Below are positions 17,098 to 28,000 of a stretch of 64,000 bases of DNA, piece by piece. The notes beneath the pieces were generated by a model. It made no database searches, had not been told where the DNA came from, and saw only the letters and a list, made by a program, of their open reading frames with translations. Every line of letters begins with the position of its first letter. The first letter of the stretch is position 1. A program made the position numbers and the translations under genes. The DNA is from Bacteroidota bacterium (lineage in GTDB: Bacteria; Bacteroidota; Bacteroidia; Flavobacteriales_F; PHOS-HE28), in contig JACTMO010000062.1 of assembly GCA_014584605.1 (NCBI GenBank), positions 1-64,000 on the forward strand, in the 5' to 3' direction.

Positions 17098-18821
17098 AGG
17101 CCCCCACCCTGCACCGGGCCTGTCGTGCGGTCCTCCTGGCCCTGCTGCTGCCCGGAGCGCTGGCGCTGCATGCGCAACGCACCGTGCTGGTGCTGGACGC
17201 GGACGGCTCTTTGCCCAAGCGTGCCCGGCGCCCCGAACGGTTCCCGACGCCTCCGGAGGCCGAGGCGCGCGCCCTGGCCTGGGTCGATGCCCTGCGCGCT
17301 GCGGGCGCCCTGGAGGCTTCGCTGGACACCTGCGTTCTGCTGAACGACACGCTGCGCTGCACCCTGCACCGCGGGCCCGACCACCGCTGGGCCGCCCTTT
17401 CCGGCGCCGACATTCCTAACGACATGGCCGGGCGCGTGCGGTTCCGCGAACGCGCCCACGCCGGCAGGCCCATCTCCCCGCAGCGCACCGTGAAGCTCCT
17501 GGACGACCTGCTGCGCGACGCCGAGGACCATGGCCATCCCTTCGCCAGCGTGCAGCTGGACAGCCTGCGGAGCAGCGGGGCGGGCCTGCTGGCCACGGTA
17601 CGCGTGGAGCCCGGGCCGCTGGTGCGCATCGACAGCGTGGTGGTGAAGGGCAGCGCCCGCACCTCGCCCCGCTACCTGCACCAGCACATCGGCATCCGGC
17701 CGGGAGACGTGTATGACGAATCGCTGATCGTGGCGCTGGACCGCCGCATCCGCGAGCTGCCCTTCGTCACCCAGCGGCAGAAGCCCTACGTGCTCTTCGC
17801 CCCGGAACGCACCAAGCTCTACCTCTTCCTGGACCACCGCCGCGCCAGTTCCATCAACGGCATCCTGGGGGTGCTGCCCGATGCCGCCACCGGGCGCGTG
17901 GCCTTCACCGGCGATGTGGACCTGCGGCTGCGCAACGCCCTGCGCCGGGGCGAGGCCATCGACCTCAACTGGCGCAGCCTGAAGGACCGCACCCAGGACC
18001 TGAAGGTGCGCACGGCCGTTCCCTTCCTGTTCCAAACCCCTTTCGGCATCGACCTCTCGTTGAAGCTCTTCCGCCGCGACACCTCCTTTCTGGAGGTGAA
18101 CGGTCGCGGTGCGGTACCGCTCGCCCTGCGTCAGGGCGACGTGCTGAGCGCCTTCGTCAACAGCAGATCGTCGAAGGTCCTGGGGCGCTCCACCGTGCTG
18201 CCGCCGGGCATGGGCCACGTGAAACTGCTGACCTATGGCCTTGGCATCGAACGCCAACGCTTCGACTACCGCCTCAACCCGCAGCGCGGCCATGCCGTGG
18301 TGCTGGAGGGATCTGCCGGGAACAAGGAGAGCCGCACCCCCGACCCGGCGGACCAGACCCGCACGGTGGCCAGCCGGAGCCTGCAAGTGCAGGTGGAGGG
18401 TCAGGTGGTGGTGCATCTCGCGCTGGGTCGGCGGGGCACGGTGCGTCTGGCAGCGCAGGGCGGCTCCATGATCAACGACCGGTTGTACCAGAACGAGCTC
18501 TACCGCCTGGGCGGGATCCGCAACCTGCGTGGGGTGGACGAGGCGTCGCTCTATGCCAGCAGCTTCGCCATCGGCACGGTGGAGTACCGGCTGCTGCTCG
18601 AAGAGAACAGCAATGCCTTCGTCTTCGTGGACCAGGCCTGGTGGGAGGACCGCAGCCGGGATGAACTGCTCGTGGACGACCCCATCGGGTTCGGCATCGG
18701 CACCAACTTCGAGACCAAGGCCGGTATCTTCAGCCTCACCTATGCCCTGGGAAGCCAGTTCAACAACCCCTTCGACATCCGGGATGGCAAGGTCCACTTC
18801 GGCTTCACCAGCCTCTTCTGA
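17094..18821 (+). CDS. Omp85-family outer-membrane protein (BamA/TamA-like)
   Basis: Predicted 575-residue outer-membrane protein. A GTG start overlaps the ung stop (GTGA), and the signal peptide ends at ALALHAQ. Residues about 140-210 resemble a POTRA domain (VRVEPGPLVRIDSVVVKG, then GIRPGDVYDE). The C-terminal 350 residues form a surface-antigen barrel with the family-type GGIRNLRGVDE loop and an aromatic terminal strand ending FGFTSLF. It is shorter than a housekeeping BamA with five POTRA domains, so a TamA-like or specialised role is more likely. It sits between ung and an L,D-transpeptidase gene. Confidence 0.85.
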   Translation: MKAPTLHRACRAVLLALLLPGALALHAQRTVLVLDADGSLPKRARRPERFPTPPEAEARALAWVDALRAAGALEASLDTCVLLNDTLRCTLHRGPDHRWAALSGADIPNDMAGRVRFRERAHAGRPISPQRTVKLLDDLLRDAEDHGHPFASVQLDSLRSSGAGLLATVRVEPGPLVRIDSVVVKGSARTSPRYLHQHIGIRPGDVYDESLIVALDRRIRELPFVTQRQKPYVLFAPERTKLYLFLDHRRASSINGILGVLPDAATGRVAFTGDVDLRLRNALRRGEAIDLNWRSLKDRTQDLKVRTAVPFLFQTPFGIDLSLKLFRRDTSFLEVNGRGAVPLALRQGDVLSAFVNSRSSKVLGRSTVLPPGMGHVKLLTYGLGIERQRFDYRLNPQRGHAVVLEGSAGNKESRTPDPADQTRTVASRSLQVQVEGQVVVHLALGRRGTVRLAAQGGSMINDRLYQNELYRLGGIRNLRGVDEASLYASSFAIGTVEYRLLLEENSNAFVFVDQAWWEDRSRDELLVDDPIGFGIGTNFETKAGIFSLTYALGSQFNNPFDIRDGKVHFGFTSLF

Positions 18822-19449
18822 AGGGTCGGCCATCCCGGGTGCGGCCGACATCGGCTTGGTCCTGGCGCTGGCGCTGTCCTTCCCCGCACAGGCCAAGGAG
18901 CCTCCCCGCCAGGGGCTGGCGGACATGCTGTTGGAGTACCTGGCCGTCCGCTATCCGCACACGCCGCTCAACGGGCACATCCTGTACGTGTCGGTGCAGC
19001 GCCAGCACCTGTTCCATGTGGTGGACGGCCATGTCCGCGGCAGCTACCCCGTTGCCACGGCCAGGGCCGGGCTGGGCAGCACGGCGGACAGCTTTCGTAC
19101 CCCGCCCGGCCTGCACCGCGTGGTGGAGAAGATCGGCGATGGGCTCCCGCTCGGGGCGGTGCTGCGCGACCGGCAGCCCACCGGTGAAGTGGCCGACCTT
19201 TTCGCCGCCGAGCGTTCGCGCGACGTCATCACCACCCGGATCCTGCGGCTGGAAGGGCTGGAGGAAGGCGTCAACCGCGGCGGTGCTGTGGACAGCTACG
19301 CACGGCACATCTATGTGCATGGCACCGGTGACGAGGCTTCGCTGAGCGCCCCCACCTCCCTGGGCTGCGTGCGGATGGGCAACGCCGACATCATCTCCCT
19401 TTATGACCAGGTGCCGGTGGGCGCGCTGGTGGTGATCCTGGACAACTGA
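18784..19449 (+). CDS. L,D-transpeptidase (YkuD-like) catalytic domain protein
   Basis: The catalytic signature is clear: HIYVHGTGDE with His179 and SLGCVRMGN with nucleophile Cys195, the HXGT...S-GC-R arrangement of YkuD enzymes that cross-link or modify peptidoglycan in the periplasm. The start is uncertain. The ATG at 18784 overlaps the Omp85 gene by 38 bases and gives an N-terminus with a hydrophobic core (IGLVLALALSFPAQA) that could be a signal peptide. The next ATG, at 18925, would drop that export signal. At 221 residues there is no room for a separate binding domain. Confidence 0.82.
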   Translation: MARSTSASPASSEGSAIPGAADIGLVLALALSFPAQAKEPPRQGLADMLLEYLAVRYPHTPLNGHILYVSVQRQHLFHVVDGHVRGSYPVATARAGLGSTADSFRTPPGLHRVVEKIGDGLPLGAVLRDRQPTGEVADLFAAERSRDVITTRILRLEGLEEGVNRGGAVDSYARHIYVHGTGDEASLSAPTSLGCVRMGNADIISLYDQVPVGALVVILDN

Positions 19450-19464
19450 GGCCGACGGGGCGTG

Positions 19465-19472
19465 TACCTTCG
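19465..19472 (+). promoter_or_regulatory. Candidate -7 box (TACCTTCG) of the GWxTD gene
   Basis: TACCTTCG ends 5 nt before the ATG at 19478. The same octamer sits equally close to the starts at 7881 and 38120, which implies very short or absent 5' leaders. Confidence 0.42.
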
Positions 19473-19477
19473 TGCGC

Positions 19478-20842
19478 ATGGTGCAGGCTGAAGGGAGGAT
19501 CCACGACCGGCGTACGCACGGCCTTTCCGGACGTGCCGCGAGGTTCCTCCGGCCCAGCGCATGCCACCTCCCCTGGTCGCTGCTGGCGCTCTCGGCCGCC
19601 CTGTTCCAGGCCTGTGGCAGCCGTCCGCCCATGCGTCCGGGCACTGCGGACAACCTGGCCTACCTCTATGGCCTGGAGGCCTCCAGCATGGAGTTCAAGG
19701 CCCGGGTGCATCACCTGCCCGAACAGGCCTCGGTGATCTTCTTCAGCCTTCGCACGCGGGACCTCCTGTACAAGGGCGCCGGGGACGGCCCGCCCTTCCG
19801 CGCCGCGGTCCGTGTGACCTACGAGGCCTACAGCGACTGGAACGCGCGCACCCTGCTGGACAGCGCCAGCACCCTGGTGCATGATACCCGCGATGGCCCG
19901 GGCAGCGACCAGGAGCTGATCGGGCGGATGGACCTGCGGCGCAACGAACGCAGCAGTTTCGTGCTGCGGATCACGGCGCACGACCTGAACCGCAACGCGC
20001 GCAGCACCGTGCTGATCGACGTGGACCATGCGGACGGCGGGGTGCGACAGGATTTCCTGCCGATGGAACGCGACCGCGACCTGCCCTACTTCGACGACCA
20101 CTTCGGCGGACCCACGTCCCTCCGCATCCATTGCCCCCGGTATGCCGGACGCGCGCTGCTGGCCGCGCATCACCCCCTGGACCAACGCCTGCCCACCCCG
20201 GTGTTCACCGATCAGGCCGGTCCCGGACCCGAGATCGTTCCGGACAGCAGCTTCACCGTGCAGGTGGATGCGCATGGCGACCTGTTGCTGGACCTGGTGC
20301 GCCCGGGCTGCTACCACCTGCGCCCCGACAGTGCGCGAAGCGATGGCTACAGCCTGTTCGTGCTCGATACCGGCCATCCCTACGTGGCCGACGCACAAGG
20401 CATGGTGCCCGCGCTGCGCTACATCACGTCCATGCAGGAGTTCGACCGCATCCGCAGCGCCGAGGACGTCCGCAAGGCGGTGGAACGGTTCTGGCTGGAC
20501 GCCGCAGGGGACCGGGAACGGGCGCGTGCCGCCATCCGTGCCTACTACGGGCGTGTGGAAAGCGCCAACCGCTACTTCACCTCCTACGTGGAGGGGTGGC
20601 GCACGGACCGTGGCCTGGTGCACATCATCTTCGGCACCCCGACCTCCATCCACCGCACCACGCGCGGGGAGGTCTGGACCTACGGGGAGGAGAGCAACCT
20701 GATGAGCACCTCGTTCACCTTCATCCGCCGCAGTTCGCCCTTCACGGCCAACGACCTGGTGCTGGAGCGCGACCCCCTGCTGAAAGGGGCCTGGTACCGC
20801 AACGTGGAAAGCTGGCGCAACGGCCGCGTGCTGCAGAACTGA
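19478..20842 (+). CDS. GWxTD-domain lipoprotein
   Basis: The 454-residue product has a late lipobox (ALFQAC, Cys46) after an unusually long basic N-terminus and would be an outer-membrane or periplasmic lipoprotein. The middle region is beta-rich. The C-terminal third holds the GWxTD domain, seen here as EGWRTDRGLVHIIFGTP, with the usual helical lead-in (VRKAVERFWLDAAGDRERA). This domain is found in Bacteroidota and a few other phyla and its function is not established. The downstream methyltransferase gene overlaps by one base (TGATG). Confidence 0.85.
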   Translation: MVQAEGRIHDRRTHGLSGRAARFLRPSACHLPWSLLALSAALFQACGSRPPMRPGTADNLAYLYGLEASSMEFKARVHHLPEQASVIFFSLRTRDLLYKGAGDGPPFRAAVRVTYEAYSDWNARTLLDSASTLVHDTRDGPGSDQELIGRMDLRRNERSSFVLRITAHDLNRNARSTVLIDVDHADGGVRQDFLPMERDRDLPYFDDHFGGPTSLRIHCPRYAGRALLAAHHPLDQRLPTPVFTDQAGPGPEIVPDSSFTVQVDAHGDLLLDLVRPGCYHLRPDSARSDGYSLFVLDTGHPYVADAQGMVPALRYITSMQEFDRIRSAEDVRKAVERFWLDAAGDRERARAAIRAYYGRVESANRYFTSYVEGWRTDRGLVHIIFGTPTSIHRTTRGEVWTYGEESNLMSTSFTFIRRSSPFTANDLVLERDPLLKGAWYRNVESWRNGRVLQN

Positions 20843-21591
20843 TGGCGGGACGGGACGGTATCCTCTTCGGCATCCATCCCGTGTTGGAGGCCCTGCGTTC
20901 CGGCGCCACCGTGGAGCGGGTCCTCCTGAGGCGGGATGCCACCGGCGACGGACCGCGCAGCGTGCGACAGGCCGCACACGGCCTTGGGGTGCCCGTGCAG
21001 GTGGTGCCCATCGAACGGCTGGACCGCCTGACGCGGGGCGAACACCAGGGCGTGGTGGCTTTCGTGAGCCCGGTGGGCCGGCAGGACCTCGACGAGGTGA
21101 TCAGCATGGCCTATGAGCGCGGGGAGCGTCCGCTGATCGTGGCCCTGGACGGGGTCACCGATGTGCGCAACGTGGGCGCCGTGGCCCGCAGCGCCGAGTG
21201 CCTGGGCGCACATGCCCTGCTGGTGCCCGTCACCGGGTCCGCACGGCTGGGCCCCGACGCGGTGAAGAGCTCGGCCGGCGCCCTGATGCGGCTGCCCGTA
21301 TGCCGCACCCGGATGCTGGTGGACGGCCTGCACGTGGCCCGGGCCCATGGCCTGCGCATCGTGGCCTGTACCGAGAAGGCATCGACGGTCCTCCAGGAGG
21401 CTGACCTCGGCGGCCCTTTGGCGCTGGTGCTCGGTGCGGAGGATACCGGGATCAGCGACCGGGTGCTGCGCATGGCCGACAACCTGGTCCGCATCCCCAT
21501 GCTCGGCCGGCTGGGTTCGCTCAACGTCAGTGTTGCCGCGGGGATCGCGCTCTACGCCACCCTCACCGCCCGCGCGCGGACGGACCGTTGA
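20842..21591 (+). CDS. rlmB: SpoU/TrmH-family 23S rRNA 2'-O-methyltransferase (RlmB-type)
   Basis: SAM-dependent ribose methyltransferase of 249 residues. An N-terminal L30e-like substrate-binding domain (FGIHPVLEALRSG) is followed by the SPOUT trefoil-knot core with all three motifs: VRNVGAVARSAE (motif 1), LVLGAEDTGIS (motif 2) and IPMLGRLGSLNVSVAAGIALY (motif 3). RlmB methylates G2251 in E. coli 23S rRNA; the exact target here is inferred from family. It is coupled to the GWxTD gene. Confidence 0.9.
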   Translation: MAGRDGILFGIHPVLEALRSGATVERVLLRRDATGDGPRSVRQAAHGLGVPVQVVPIERLDRLTRGEHQGVVAFVSPVGRQDLDEVISMAYERGERPLIVALDGVTDVRNVGAVARSAECLGAHALLVPVTGSARLGPDAVKSSAGALMRLPVCRTRMLVDGLHVARAHGLRIVACTEKASTVLQEADLGGPLALVLGAEDTGISDRVLRMADNLVRIPMLGRLGSLNVSVAAGIALYATLTARARTDR

Positions 21592-21730
21592 TCCGGTCCC
21601 GACGATCGAACGAGGGCATCCGTCCTCCCGTACCTCGTACCCGTCGATAACCTTTCGCCCCAAGGTCCGGTAGAAAGGGCCGCGAACCCCGGGACCACTC
21701 ATCCCGTGGGATCGCGCGAACGAACGGACC

Positions 21731-22090
21731 ATGGAACACCAAGCCTTCCAGAAACGCTGGACGGTCGGCACCATCCTGCTGATCTGTGCCCTCGGCCTCC
21801 AGGCCCAGACCCCACCCGCCAGCCTGACCCTTCAGGTGTCCGGGCTCACCGCCCAGGAGCGCGATGCCCTGGCCCAGGACCTGCGCAACGGCACCGGCCT
21901 TGAACTGGCCTACGCCTGCGTGCCCGCCGGCCTGCTGGTCATCGCTCCGATCGATCCGCAGAGCGGCATCGACGTGCGCAGCGCCGCCGCCGCCAGCATC
22001 AGCCGAACGGTGACCAGTGCCCGTGCCCGGGAAGAAGCCCTGACCCTGCAGCAGGTCGAGGACCTCTGCACCAATGCCCGCAACCAATGA
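21731..22090 (+). CDS. Small secreted protein of unknown function heading the SprB-like operon
   Basis: A 119-residue protein with a signal peptide (VGTILLICALGLQAQ). The mature part has one predicted beta-alpha-beta unit (LTLQVSGLTAQERDALAQDL) that faintly recalls a ferredoxin-like fold, two cysteines (Cys63, Cys113) and a helical C-terminus. I do not recognise the family. Its stop codon overlaps the start of the giant adhesin (ATGA), so the two are made together. That coupling suggests a role in folding, export or surface assembly of the adhesin, which is inference. Confidence 0.75.
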   Translation: MEHQAFQKRWTVGTILLICALGLQAQTPPASLTLQVSGLTAQERDALAQDLRNGTGLELAYACVPAGLLVIAPIDPQSGIDVRSAAAASISRTVTSARAREEALTLQQVEDLCTNARNQ

Positions 22091-25000
22091 GCCCGATGCG
22101 ACCCCGCCGCTCCCGCTCCATGGCCGTGATGACCCTCATCGCGACCATGGGCGCATTCACCACCACCGCCAAGGGGCAGCTGGTGGTGGGCCCGCAGACG
22201 GACCTTCAGCAGCTGGCGGCCAGCATCACCGGTCCGGGGGTGACGATCAGCAACCCGGTGATCACCTGCCACAGCCTGGGTTATGGCCAGTTCACCTACA
22301 CCGGTAGTGCGCTTACGGCCGAGGAGGGGGTGATCCTCACCACCGGGCGCATCAGCGACGCACCGGGCCCCAACAACAACAACGGCGGAAGCAACTGGTT
22401 CGGCCAGGGCACCCCCGGCGACCCGGTCCTCAACGCCGTCACTGGGCGGAACACGATGGACGCCTGCAAGTTCGAGTTCGACATCATCCCCACGGGCGAC
22501 AGCCTCGCGTTCAACTTCGTGTTCGCCAGCGAGGAGTACAACGAGTGGGTGGGTTCGCAGTACAACGACGTCTTCGGCTTCTACATCAGCGGCCCGGGCA
22601 TCGTTGGCGACCCGAACGCGGGCATTGCGAAGAACATCGCCCTGATCCCCGGCAGCAACCAGCCGGTGACGATCAACAACGTCAACAACGGCAGCAACGC
22701 GGCCTACTACCACGACAACGCCGGTGGGGCCGACATCCAGTATGACGGTTACACGCAGGGCCTGGTGGCCCGAAGCGCCGTGACGCCCTGCCAGTCCTAC
22801 CACCTGAAGCTGGTGATCGCCGATGCCTCCGACCGGAAGTACGATTCGGGGGTCTTCATCGAGAAGATCGTGAGCAACAACGTGACCATGCAGGCCTTCA
22901 CCGCGAACGGGACCCCCGAACTGGTGGAGGGCTGCAATCCGGGCTGGGTGCGCTTCCAGCGCCCCTTCGCCCAGCCCACGGCACTGGCCGTCCAGTATTA
23001 CATCCAGGGCAGTGCCACCAACGGCACCGACTACGCGGCCATCGCTCCGGTGAACCCGGCCCAGGCCAAGACGATCATCATCTCCGCGAACCAGACCTAC
23101 GCGGACCGAGCGGTGGACCCCGTGCAGGACGGGTTGAACGAGAACACCGAAGAGCTGCTCTTCATCCTGGGGAACCCCTTCTGTCCGGCCCAGAACCTGG
23201 ACTCCCTGGTCTTTCCGCTTCACGATTCGCTGCCCGCCACGGTCTCGGCGGGAGGTACGATCTGTGCCGGCGGCTCCTGGCCGCTCCAGGTCACCGGAGG
23301 GTCGAGCTATAGCTGGAGCCCCGCCTCGGGCTTGAGCTGCACCAACTGCGCCGACCCGGTGGCCTCGCCCAACACGACCACCACCTACACGGTGATCATC
23401 ACCGACGGCAGCTGCTCCCGCACCGTGAGCCGCCAGGTGCGGGTGAGCGACCTGGCGCTCAGCGCCACCACCACCGCGCCGCTGTGCAACGGCCAGTCCA
23501 ACGGCGCGATCAACCTGAGCACCAGCGGGGGCATGGCCCCCTACACGTACAGCTGGACGGGGCCCAACGGCTTCACCGCCTCCACGCAGAACATCAGCGG
23601 GCTCGTCGCCGGCACCTACACCGTGACGGTGACGGACGCGGCCTGCACGAGCACGCAGAGCTTCAACCTGACCGCCCCGGCCGTGCTGGAGGCGGTCCTT
23701 GAACCTGCCGTTCTCGCCTTCGGGCAGAACATCAGCTGCCACGGTGGAAGCGACGGTTCCATCGACGCCACGATCACCGGTGGGACCGGACCGTACACCA
23801 CGCTCTGGTCCGGCCCGAACGGCTTCTCCAGCCTCAACGCCGACCTCGCCGGACTGTCCGCAGGTGCCTACACCCTGAACGTGACCGATGCGAACGGCTG
23901 CAGCACCTCGGCCGGGGTGACCCTGGTGGAGGCCACGCCGGTGGTCGCCAGCATTGCCCAGACCACCCCCGTTCTCTGCTTCGGCGATGGGGCGGGCAGT
24001 GCCACGGCCACGGCCACCGGCGGCATTCCGCCCTACAGCTACACCTGGAACACCAGCCCGGCGCAGCACAGCGCCACGGCCACCGCGCTCACCCCGGGCA
24101 CCTGGACGGTGACCGTGAGCGACGGGTACGGATGCACCGGATCGGTCACGGCCAGCATCAGCGGGCCCACCGCTCCGATCAGCATCAGCACCAACCTGCT
24201 CACGCACGTGGCCTGCACCGGTGCGAGCACGGGCAGCGCCACGGTGTCCGTCAGCGGCGGCACCGCGCCGCACAGCATTGCCTGGAACACAAGCCCGGTG
24301 CAGAGCGGGGCCACGGCCGGCAACCTGCCCGCAGGCAGTTGGGCGGCCACGGTGACCGACGGCAACGGTTGCACGGCACAACACACCGTGGTGATCCAGC
24401 AACCGGCATCCGCCTTGAGCGCCACGCTGCAGGCACAGACCGATGTCCAGTGCCACGGCGACGCCAGTGGAAGCGCCACGGTGAGCGCCAGCGGCGGCAC
24501 CGGACCATACACCTACGCATGGAGCACCGCCCCCCCGCAGAACGGGGCCACGGCCGTCAACCTGCCGGCCGGAACCTGGACCTGCACGGTGACCGATGTG
24601 AACCAGTGCAGCACCACCGTGAGCGTGACGATCGCTCAGCCTGCCAGCGCGCTGGAGGCCACGGTCGCCTCGACCACGGCGGTGCTGTGCCACGGGCAGA
24701 GCACGGGCAGCGCCACGGTGAACGCCACCGGCGGAACCGCGCCCTACACCTACAGCTGGAACACGAACCCGGTGCAGACGAACGCCACGGCCACGGGCCT
24801 GGCCGCCGGCACCTGGACCTGCACGGTGAGCGACGCGCACGGGTGCAGCAGCACCGTGCAGGCCGTGGTGGCACAGCCCGCCTCCCCGCTCCAGGCGAAC
24901 CTGCTCAGCACCACGCCGGAGACCTGCTTCGGCGACGGGGCGGGAACGGCCGTGCTGAGCATCACCGGCGGCAGCGGCGCCTACGCCGTGAGCTGGAACA

Positions 25001-28000
25001 CGAACCCCGCACAGAGCGGTCTGATGGCCACCGGCCTCACGGCCGGCACCTACACGGCCTCGATCACCGATCAGAACGGCTGCCCGCTGGTCGCCACCGT
25101 GAATGCCGTCATCGGTGGCCCGACCGCAGCCCTGGGCCTGAACGCGGTCACCACCGACCCCACGTGCTCCAGCGGCAGCACCGGAGGCATCGACCTTACG
25201 GCCAGTGGCGGCGTTGGCCCTTACACCTTCACGTGGTCCGGTCCGGGCGGTTACACCAGTGCATCGGAGGATCCGGGTGGTCTTGCCGCCGGGGCCTATG
25301 CGGTGTCGGTGACCGATGCGCATGGCTGCACGGCCTCCGCGAGCTGGACCCTGGGCCAGCCTGACGCCCTGAGCGTAACTGCGGTCGTCACCGACCTGCA
25401 ATGCCGCAACGACCTCTCAGGCGCCCTCACCATCGCACCGACCGGCGGCACAGGCGCGTACAGCTATGCCTGGTCCGGTCCGAACGGGTACACCAGTTCA
25501 TCGGAGGACCTCAGTGGTCTTGCCGCCGGGACCTACACGCTGCTCCTGACCGACGCGAACGGCTGCACGACCACATCGAGCTGGACCCTCGCCGAACCGG
25601 CAGCGCTTGTCGCAAGCATCGCAAGCCAGGCCCCTGCCGCCTGCCATGGCGGTGCGACGGGAAGTGCCACGGTGAATGCCACCGGCGGAACAGCGCCCTA
25701 CACCTACAGCTGGAACACGAACCCGGTGCAGACGAACGCCACGGCCACGGGCCTGGCCGCCGACACCTGGACCTGCACGGTGACCGACGCACATGGCTGC
25801 ACGGCCGCTGTCGATGTCCTCATTGGCCAGCCCGCCGCACCGCTGAGCACCGCCATTGGATCCACCACTGCGGTGAGCTGCTTCGGTGCTGCCAACGGCA
25901 GCGCCACGGTGAACGCCACCGGCGGCTCCGGTCCGTACAGCTTCCAGTGGAACACGAACCCCGTGCAAAGCGGTGCCACGGCCGTCAACCTTGCCGCAGG
26001 CTCCTGGACCTGCACGGTGACCGATGCCCATGGATGCAGTGCCGCGCAGGCCGTGACCATCTCGCAGCCCGCCGCACCGCTGGCCGCCTCCATCGGGGCC
26101 ACCACACCCGCAGCCTGCTTCGGTGAAGCGACCGGTACGGCCACCGCGACCGCTGCGGGCGGTACGCCCCCCTACAGCTACAGCTGGAACACGAACCCGG
26201 TGCAGACGAGCACCACGGCCACGGGCCTGGCCGCCGGCACCTGGACCTGCACCATCACCGATGCGCAGGGCTGCGTGAGCAGCGCCCAGGCCAGCGTGGG
26301 CCAGCCTGCCGCCGCCCTCGCCACCACGGCATCCATCACTCCCGCCGCCTGCCAGGGCGCGAGCAACGGCGCCGTGGACCTGACCACCACCGGAGGAACG
26401 GCACCGTACACCCACCTGTGGACCGGTCCCGGGGGCTTCACCGCCTCCACGGCCGACATCAGCGGCCTCGCCGCTGGCGTGTACCAGCTCACCGTCACCG
26501 ATGCGAACGGCTGCACCCTGGCCAGCAGCTGGAACGTGAACCAGCCGGGCCTCTTCACCGTGAGCGGCAGCGCGACCACCTATCCCGGCGGCGCGCATGT
26601 AAGCTGCCCCGGTGCCGCTGACGGCAGCATCGCGATGAGCGTGAGCGGTGCCACCCCGCCCTACACCTTCGCCTGGACCGGACCGAACGGTTTCAGCGCC
26701 AGCAGCGAGGACATCAGCGGTCTTGCGGCGGGCACCTACACCATCACGGTCACGGACGACAACGGGTGCGCCGCTTCGGAGACCTTCGTGCTGAACGCGC
26801 CGCAACCGGTGCAGGTGCAGCTGGTGGCAGCCGACCTGGGCAACGGGTTCGGTGTATCGTGCCACGCGAGCACCGACGGCAGTATCGATGCGAGCATCAA
26901 CGGCGGCGTTGCTCCGCTGTCCCTGCTCTGGACCGGCCCCAACGGGTACACCTCGAACAATGAGGACATCAGCGGCCTGTCCGCCGGACCGTACGCGCTG
27001 GTCGCCACGGACGCCAACGGTTGCACGGCGAACGCTTCGGTGGTGCTCACCGCTCCGGCCGCGCTCGTGCCGGACATCTCCGCCACCACCGACGCGCTCT
27101 GTCACGGGGACCTCTCCGGAACGGCCAGCGCCAGCATCATCGGCGGCGTCGCTCCGCATCAGTTCTCCTGGAACACCGTACCGCCCCAGCTCTCCGCCAA
27201 CGCCACCGGGCTTGCGGCCGGTAACTGGACCGTCACCGTCACCGATGCGAACGGATGCACGGCACAGGAGGTGGCCACCATCGGCCAACCTGCCGCAGCG
27301 CTGAGCGCCACCATCGCGGTCCAGACCGACGCGGCCTGCCAGGGCGCCTCGGACGGAAGCGCCACCGTGAACGCGACCGGAGGGACCGGCCCGTACACCT
27401 ATGCCTGGAACACCAACCCCGTGCAGAACGGGGTCACGGCCACCGGCCTCGGTGCCGGGACCTGGACCTGCACGGTGACCGACGACCATGGCTGCAACAC
27501 CACGGTGGACGTGGCGATCGGCGAACCGGTCCTCGCGCTCAACGCCGTTGCCACGCTGCTGAACCCCGTGAGCTGCCACGGCGGTAACGACGGTTCCGCC
27601 ACGGTGAACGCCCATGGCGGCACCGCACCCTACACGTACAACTGGAACACCGTACCGGTGCAATCGGTGGCCACGGCGACCGGCCTTTCGGCCGGCACCT
27701 GGACCTGCACCATCACCGATGACCACGGCTGCACCACCACGGCGAACGTGCAGGTGACACAGCCTGCCGCTGTGCTCTCCGCCACCGTGAGCGGCACCAC
27801 CGACGTGGCGTGCTCGGGCAACACCGGCAGCGCCAGCGTGCTGGCCACAGGCGGCACCGCGCCCTACACCTACGCCTGGAACACGGTGCCCGTGCAGACC
27901 GCGGCCACCGCCACCCAGCTCGGCACCGGCACCTGGACCTGCACGGTCACCGATGCCAATGGATGTGGCACTGCGGTGAACGCCGTCATCAGCGCACCTC

